From: Mangifera indica
Lineage: Eukaryota > Streptophyta > Magnoliopsida > Sapindales > Anacardiaceae
Length of the DNA: 64,000 nt
Direction: 5' to 3'
Assembly (NCBI RefSeq): GCF_011075055.1
Contig: NC_058137.1
Location: 27,451,463 to 27,515,462, forward strand
Below the pieces are notes generated by a model, which worked only from the letters and a program-made list of their open reading frames with translations, searched no databases and was not told the origin of the DNA. Shown here in pieces: positions 58,561-64,000 of this stretch. Both the position numbers and the translations under genes were made by a program. The first letter of the stretch is position 1. Every line of letters starts with the position of its first letter.

Positions 58561-61533
58561 TCAAACAGAAAATGACCTACAAAATTTTCTTACAATAATT
58601 TCAACTCTGATCCAAAGACTATCTAAGAAATTATAATACATAAACCTCCATTTTCTGCTGATGAGTAAAGGACTTATTACGGCCCAGAAACCCACCATAA
58701 ATCCAAGTGTCATGCTCACATAGAACCAGTCCACTTCATGTTCATTGTCAACATTTCCGTCATTGCAGTGTGATGGTGTGACAATCGCACCACAATTCTT
58801 TGAAAGGGGAGGTCCACAAAGATCATTACCAGTGAAACAAGAAGCATCAAAACCCTGTATTTGAGTGCTTAAAGGAATCTTTCCAGTTAACTTGTTATTG
58901 GAAAAGTTCAAAGAACTCAAAAACGTTAAATTTGAAATGCTTTGTGGAATTTCACCGAAAAGTTGATTACCAGACAAATCAATACACTCCAATGATCTCA
59001 TAACACCAATATTCTTAGGAATTGTACCTGTAAAATGATTGTGTGATAGATTCAATGCTTGTAGTGCAACAAGATTTGCCACTTCCAATGGAATCTCTCC
59101 AGAGAAATTATTTTTCGAGAGATCCATTATTCTCACCCATAGGAGGATTGTGTTATATTGAACCATTTGACCTTTATTCACAAGTAACGCATCTTCAATG
59201 TAACCTTGAAAGAATTCAAGTGTTTCACCATATCGTAGATCTGAGCTTTCTTCCCAAAGGTTTGTGATGGCACTGAAGTTATTGATACATCTTGGCACAA
59301 TTCCGTGAAAATTGTTATCAGCAATGTCTAAGATTTGTAGTAAAGCAAGATGATAGAGTTCTCTTGGTAAACGTCCTTGAAACTTATTTGATCGAAGATT
59401 GAGAATTACCATATGAGGAAAACTTACTCCCAACCATGTTGGAACATTCCCAACAAAAGAATTTTCACCAAGATCAAGTGTCAATATCTCCGTACAATTT
59501 TTGAGTGACACAGGTATAGTTCCAAAGAAGTTGTTTTTGCGGAGATGTAGATACTGAAGAGAACTTAAGGATCCAAAAGAGATTGGAATGCTTCCGCTAA
59601 AATTATTTTCATTTAAATTCAAAACTATTAAGTATGGAAAGTTCTCCCAACAATTAGGTAAATTTCCATGGAAGAGGTTTTTCTTAAGGATGAGAATTTG
59701 CAGCAAAGACTTTGAAGCATTTATCTCATGACATAAGAAATGAAAAATGGATCCTGAGAAAGAATTATTGGATAGATCGAACATATACAAACTTAGAGGA
59801 ATAAGAGGCAAAGGACCTGATAAATTGTTAGAACTCAAGTCTAGAAACTCAAGTTTATCCAATTCAATCAAATTTGGAATCAGACCATAGATACTATTGT
59901 GTGAGAGATCCAAATAGACAATATTAAAAGGATGTTCAAACAAATATGTTGGAAAACTATCAAAAATACTTGAGTTGGATATATCAACATAAGACAAATG
60001 TTTTAATGAACGGATCCATGATGGAAATTGAGATCCTAAATTACAAGAACTCAAAGTTAAATTTTGAAGTCTAAAAGGAGGAACCCAATGAAGACTGAAT
60101 TTCAAGGTTAGAGAGTTTCCAGATGCACCAAATCGCAACAATCTTGTGAGATTGGCAAAATGGCTATCGGAAACTGTTCCAGTGAACTTGTTGTAGGAAA
60201 AATCAAGACTTTGCAAGCACCCAAGTTTTCCTAAAGCTGTTGGAACAGGACCAGAAATTGAATTGTAACCTAACAAAATAATTTTTAAGTTTTTAAACAA
60301 TCCAATTTGATTGGTTAAATGACCAAAAAGTTTGCAACTAGTCATTTTCAAATGCTCAAGTACATCTGAAACACAACTAGAGAAAATATTCAGGACTGCG
60401 GATATTTCTTGATTCAATTCAACCTCAGAGATATAGAAGCTCCTTAAGTTGCAAAGTCTTTTAAATGATACTGGGATTCCACCATCAAATCTATTGTGAC
60501 TGAGATCCAGTGTTTTGATGGAAGTCAAGTTTCCCAGAGGACCTAGACTACCTTGCAAGCGATTGGCCGGAAGATAAAGTTTTTCTAGGCGGGTAAGTTT
60601 GTACCACCAGTCAGGTAATGAAGAATTGAAGAAGATGTAAGATAAAAAAAGATGTCTAAGGGAAGTCAAATTTTGAAGTGCATCAGGAATTGGACCTTCA
60701 AAATAATTTCCACTTAAATGAAGGATGGCAAGAGAAGAAAGATTTGTAAGGGGTTGTGAAGGGAAGTGGTAGAGCTGACAATTTATCAAATTCAACACTT
60801 CTAAGGAAGAGATTGTGCTTATGACCTGCAACCAATCAGAGGCTTTGCTGAGATCCACAGTTGTCAAGTCAAGGTGTTTCAACAAAGGAAGACCTGACAG
60901 CCATTGCAAATTCTCAACTTGCACAGCCTCATAGTAAGGAACCGCAAGGCAATCATCGGTAATCAAGGAGTTAGCCCAACCGATATCAAGATATTCAAGA
61001 TTAGAGAGATTACCCAGTTGATGGGGAATCCTTCCTTGAAATCCACCTTCCGAAAGATTAAGGTATCTTAAATTTCTCATATTACCAAAAAATTTAGGAA
61101 TCGGAGCTCCCTTGAAATCATTGCAACTTAAGTCCAAGGAAATTAATTGCTTTAGATTAAGCAAAGAAGGATTAATCTTACCTCTTAACATTGATTTATT
61201 GAGAGCTTCATGTTCGGCTAAAAGAATTTCCGTAGTTTTGTTCTCAAACGAAAAATCATTTCCAAGGTTGAGCTCCAGGACATGGCCTGTCATGTTGTCA
61301 CAGACAACACCAGACCATGTACAACAATCTGCATTGACAGTACTCCAAGAGACAAGTCGGTTCGAAGGATCTTCGAGATCATGCTTGAACCTTAAAAGTG
61401 CTTCTCTCTCACTTTCGATACAACCCAGATGATAAGAGCTTCCACTGCAAAAGCTAAGGTGGATGGTTGCTATGGCAAGTAACTCAAGCAAAAGAAAGGC
61501 AACAACAGTGCTCATGATTAGTTTCTTTGGCAT
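58561..61533 (-). CDS. LRR receptor-like protein, EIX type (RLP5, 990 aa)
   Basis: Nearly identical to RLP3 from about residue 20 on, with the same variable-loop type (DFSFENKTTEILLAEH, LITDDCLAVPYYEAVQ) and a similar tail (CRSFSV). But the first residues, [13 protein letters not shown], and the whole upstream region match RLP2 and P1. Signal peptide, N-cap ([25 protein letters not shown]), about 30 LRRs, island with K787-x5-Y793, C-cap CFTGNDLCGPPLSKNC, acidic stretch, GFMVG helix, basic tail. Differences from RLP3 include Asn to Lys in loop 1 and Cys to Tyr in RELYHL. Intact and probably functional. Because its promoter differs from that of RLP3, the two near-copies may be regulated differently. 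Confidence 0.95.
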   Translation of the reverse strand: MPKKLIMSTVVAFLLLELLAIATIHLSFCSGSSYHLGCIESEREALLRFKHDLEDPSNRLVSWSTVNADCCTWSGVVCDNMTGHVLELNLGNDFSFENKTTEILLAEHEALNKSMLRGKINPSLLNLKQLISLDLSCNDFKGAPIPKFFGNMRNLRYLNLSEGGFQGRIPHQLGNLSNLEYLDIGWANSLITDDCLAVPYYEAVQVENLQWLSGLPLLKHLDLTTVDLSKASDWLQVISTISSLEVLNLINCQLYHFPSQPLTNLSSLAILHLSGNYFEGPIPDALQNLTSLRHLFLSYIFFNSSLPDWWYKLTRLEKLYLPANRLQGSLGPLGNLTSIKTLDLSHNRFDGGIPVSFKRLCNLRSFYISEVELNQEISAVLNIFSSCVSDVLEHLKMTSCKLFGHLTNQIGLFKNLKIILLGYNSISGPVPTALGKLGCLQSLDFSYNKFTGTVSDSHFANLTRLLRFGASGNSLTLKFSLHWVPPFRLQNLTLSSCNLGSQFPSWIRSLKHLSYVDISNSSIFDSFPTYLFEHPFNIVYLDLSHNSIYGLIPNLIELDKLEFLDLSSNNLSGPLPLIPLSLYMFDLSNNSFSGSIFHFLCHEINASKSLLQILILKKNLFHGNLPNCWENFPYLIVLNLNENNFSGSIPISFGSLSSLQYLHLRKNNFFGTIPVSLKNCTEILTLDLGENSFVGNVPTWLGVSFPHMVILNLRSNKFQGRLPRELYHLALLQILDIADNNFHGIVPRCINNFSAITNLWEESSDLRYGETLEFFQGYIEDALLVNKGQMVQYNTILLWVRIMDLSKNNFSGEIPLEVANLVALQALNLSHNHFTGTIPKNIGVMRSLECIDLSGNQLFGEIPQSISNLTFLSSLNFSNNKLTGKIPLSTQIQGFDASCFTGNDLCGPPLSKNCGAIVTPSHCNDGNVDNEHEVDWFYVSMTLGFMVGFWAVISPLLISRKWRFMYYNFLDSLWIRVEIIVRKFCRSFSV

Positions 61534-61587
61534 ATTTTTAGAAAAACAAGAGGAAAAGTTTATGAGAAATTAAGTTATCAATAAATG

Positions 61588-61596
61588 CTATTTATA
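61588..61596 (-). promoter_or_regulatory. TATA box of RLP5
   Basis: Minus-strand TATAAATAG, 55-63 bp before the ATG. A W-box TTGACT lies at 61,720-61,725, in a slightly changed context (TTGATTGACTTCG). Confidence 0.66.
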
Positions 61597-62220
61597 ATAT
61601 GCTCATGAATGAGATTGGACAAAATTTCCTCACCTTATCTTGCACGTCGAAACGGATTCATAAAATTTAATTTCGTGCATTTTGTGTTGGAAATTCAATG
61701 GTTTAGTTTCCGCAATCGAAGTCAATCAAGGAGAAAATTACCCAAGCTTTTAATTTGCTGAGGATTAATTGAGTTAGATCACTTTTCCTGGATTTTCAGA
61801 TAATTCATGATATTCTAAAGTTGTATTGACTTTATCTTAATGTGGGTTCCATATAGTCTTGTTCTTCTGTAATTTTTTACAACTTACAAAATAATAGTCT
61901 CAATAACTTGAGTTTTCTGCATATAATTTGCAGGATATTTCCTTGATCATATATGCTTTAGGACTATATCTTAGTATTAATGAGAAATCAAATGCACGTA
62001 GTCAATGTACTTTTGCAGCCAATTTGGAAAAATAGCAAAAGAGTAGAGAAAAATTTAACACTAATAATTTCTGTGAGTATCCCACAAACAGAGTGGAAAA
62101 CATTGGAACATAACAGAAAACTTTCAGAGACTTCTAGTTTCTGCAAGTCTCTGATGTAGATGTTTTTGGCAAACCATTTACATTTTATCCTATGGTTTAT
62201 TATGTGAACATTTTAATATG
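61597..62220. other. RLP5 upstream spacer
   Basis: Diverged copy of the RLP2/P1 upstream region (TGCACGTCG, TTTGCAGGATATTTCCTTG). It ends at 62,220, where the truncated P5 begins. No gene. Confidence 0.5.
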
Positions 62221-62616
62221 TCCAAATACATCAAGTGTTGTAAATTAAGCAAAAAGGGATTAACCTTTCGTTTCAGCATTGACTTACCGGGAGCTTCACG
62301 TTCGGCAGCAAGAATTTTGTAAGTTATGTCTTCAAACCAAACTTCATTTCTGAGGTTGAGCTCCAGGACATGGCCTATCCTGTTGTTACAGACAACACAA
62401 GACCATGTACAACAATCTGCATTGACAGTACTCCAAGAGGCTAGTCGATTTCGAGGATCAATGAGATCTTGCTTGAACCTTAAAAGTGCTTGTCTCTCAC
62501 ATTCGACACAACCCTTCTGGTAAGAGCTTCCATTGCAGAAGCTAACGTGGGTGGTTACTATGGCAAGAAATTCAACGAAAGGCAACAACAGTGCTCGTGA
62601 TTAGTTTCATTGGCAT
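62221..62616 (-). pseudogene. 5' fragment of an LRR receptor-like protein (P5)
   Basis: From the ATG at 62,616 the first codons match other cluster members (MPMKLITST), but about 5 bp are missing in the signal-peptide coding run (TTGCCTTTCGTTGAA), shifting the frame. The N-cap (CVECERQALLRFKQDL, CCTWSCVVC) and the first LRR half remain open. At 62,221 the gene stops and joins unrelated spacer, so at least 85 percent of the protein is lost. A downstream ATG at 62,588 gives a 132-codon ORF that is only this fragment. Confidence 0.9.
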
Positions 62617-62670
62617 ATTTTTAGAAGAATGAAAGGAAATGTTTATGAGAAATTAAGTTATCAATAAATG

Positions 62671-62679
62671 CTATTTATA
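62671..62679 (-). promoter_or_regulatory. TATA box of P5
   Basis: Minus-strand TATAAATAG, 55-63 bp before the P5 ATG, in the conserved flanks (ATTCACGAGCATATTATAAATAG). Confidence 0.5.
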
Positions 62680-62786
62680 ATATGCTCGTGAATGAGATTG
62701 CACAAAGTTTCCTCACCTTATCTTGCATGCCGAAATCAATTTATAAATTTGCAACTTCACGTATTTTGACCTCAAGGGTTAGCAAA

Positions 62787-63362
62787 ACTAGTGAAGCATT
62801 AGAACTTTTAAAAGGAAAACCTGAGTTCAAGCCTCTGTCATTTTTGTGAAACCTTAACTTACCTGATAAAGGCCTAAGTAAGGCATGAGTTCGAGCCCTT
62901 GTCACACTTGTTAAACCTTGACTTATCTGATCGCAGTGATTATCGGTCCGATCACTATACTCTTGCTTTTGGATATAACTTTTTTCTTCTGTAATTTTTT
63001 ACAATTTACAATATAATTGCCTCAATAACTTGAGTTTTCTGCATATAATTTGGAGAGTGTTTCCTTAATCATAAACTAGTGAAACATTAGAACTTTTAAA
63101 GGGAAAACCTGAGTTCAAGCCTCTGTCACGTTTGCGAAATCTTAACTTACTTGATAAAAGCCTAAGTAAGGCATGAGTTCGAGCCCCTGTTATACTTGTT
63201 AAACCTTGACTTATCTGATCACAGTGATTATCAGTCCGATCATTGTACTCTTGCTTTTGGGTATAACTTTTTTCTTCTGTAATTTTTTACAATTTACAAT
63301 ATACTGCCTCAATAACTTGAGTTTTCTGCATATAATTTGGAGAGTGTTTCCTTGATCATATA
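62787..63362. repeat. Tandem duplication, period 288 bp, with tRNA-B-box-like motifs
   Basis: ACTAGTGAA(G/A)CATTAGAAC starts at 62,787 and again at 63,075. Each unit holds two direct sub-repeats about 64 bp apart, beginning TGAGTTCAAGCCTC and TGAGTTCGAGCCC, which resemble the tRNA/SINE B box GGTTCRANNCC. Each unit ends with a piece of the RLP upstream region (TTACAATTTACAATATA, TTTTCTGCATATAATTTGG). A short SINE-like or other repeat probably inserted into RLP upstream DNA and the whole was then tandemly copied. Confidence 0.7.
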
Positions 63363-64000
63363 TGTTGCAGGACAGGACCCAAGATTCAAATTTGCTGTTT
63401 CCAGCTGCTAGATAAATTGTTAGCGATCTAGCTCATATATTATTAATAATAAAAGATAACAGTATTAGCAATAAAAGCTATCAACTCATTTCAAAGGTCG
63501 TAGTCTCTCTACTTGGATCCTAAACAAAAAGTATAACTTTTTGATGTAAAATTTATATAGTTTTAAACTCTCCAACCTAAAAAAATAATTTTTGAGTTGT
63601 GATACCTTAGTTAGTATTAATGAGAAATCAAATGCACATAGTCAAAGTACTTTTGCCTCCAGTTTGGAAAAATAGCAAAAGAGAAAGAAAATTTTATGAC
63701 TTCTAATTTGGTCCACTAACAGTAGAAAACATTGAACTTACCGGAAAACTTTCAAAGACATTTAATTTTTCCAAGTCTCTAAAGAACAAAGTGGACTCCA
63801 TGTCAATTAAATAAAACTTTTTTTATTCTCCCACTGACAGATTACTGTATCGCAAAATTATATTTGTGGCCAAGAAAAAAATAATAAGCAAACTGATTAT
63901 GGGTTCAATTATTTCATTAAAATCACTTTAAAAAAAAAAAAGTATTTGGATCATTAATTTATTTTTTGGATTGTATTAATGATTCATAATATATATACTT
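63363..64000. other. Right-edge spacer
   Basis: Gene-free continuation of RLP upstream-type spacer. 63,610-63,910 matches 34,360-34,640 (AGTACTTTTGCCTCC, AAAGTGGACTCCATGTCAATT). The cluster may continue beyond the window. Confidence 0.5.

Noticed and set aside
13223..61533. Receptor kinases or NB-LRR genes
   Set aside because: All intact copies end about 30 residues after the membrane helix; no kinase, NB-ARC or TIR motifs were seen.
62822..62960. A tRNA gene suggested by GAGTTCGAGCCC
   Set aside because: There is no acceptor stem, anticodon loop or matching A box at tRNA spacing; the motif is part of a repeated unit.

Overview
This window looks like nuclear DNA of a flowering plant, most likely a eudicot. 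Genes are split by short GT-AG introns, the spacers are very AT-rich, and the proteins belong to plant families: a folate/biopterin-type transporter, a pollen Ole e 1-like protein, a plant mobile domain protein and EIX/Cf-type receptor-like proteins (RLPs). The RLP signal peptides and N-termini recall Sapindales RLPs (citrus, mango), but that is an impression, not a determination. Every gene I recognise lies on the minus strand.

Left flank (1-13,200): the 5' part of a folate-biopterin transporter gene (five exons seen, 3' end outside the window), a two-exon Ole e 1-like gene, a 612-bp Mutator-type MITE with a perfect 9-bp target-site duplication (TSD), a stretch with only weak coding hints on the plus strand, and an intronless 687-codon plant mobile domain gene.

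RLP cluster (13,200-62,700): five intact intronless RLP genes, called RLP1-RLP5 here (13,223; 30,919; 45,354; 50,090; 58,561). There are also five broken copies, P1-P5 (18,035; 20,910; 24,829; 39,610; 62,221), and three 34-codon C-terminal remnants, R1-R3. The intact proteins have a signal peptide, a paired-Cys LRR N-cap, a long LRR array, an island domain with a Kx5Y motif (Kx5F in RLP1), a C-cap, an acidic stretch, one membrane helix with GxxxG, and a short basic tail without a kinase. They are expected to act at the plasma membrane as pattern-recognition receptors using SOBIR1/BAK1-type partner kinases. Most copies of the main subfamily share a promoter module: a TATAAATAG box 55-75 bp before the ATG and a TTGACT W-box about 175-210 bp before it.

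The cluster grew by segmental duplication. Block 23,095-29,880 matches 48,327-55,165: its RLP copies (P2 and P3) are dead on the left, while RLP3 and RLP4 are intact on the right. A MITE-plus-remnant-plus-spacer block occurs three times (about 36.1, 42.4 and 55.4 kb). RLP3 and RLP5 are near-identical but carry different promoters and signal-peptide starts, which indicates recombination or gene conversion.

Mobile elements consist of five long-TIR Mutator-like MITEs with 9-bp TSDs, one nested 261-bp hAT-like MITE with an 8-bp TSD, and small AT-rich palindromic elements. The right edge (62,787-63,362) has a 288-bp tandem duplication containing tRNA-B-box-like motifs. I found no autonomous transposase, CRISPR array, rRNA or convincing tRNA.
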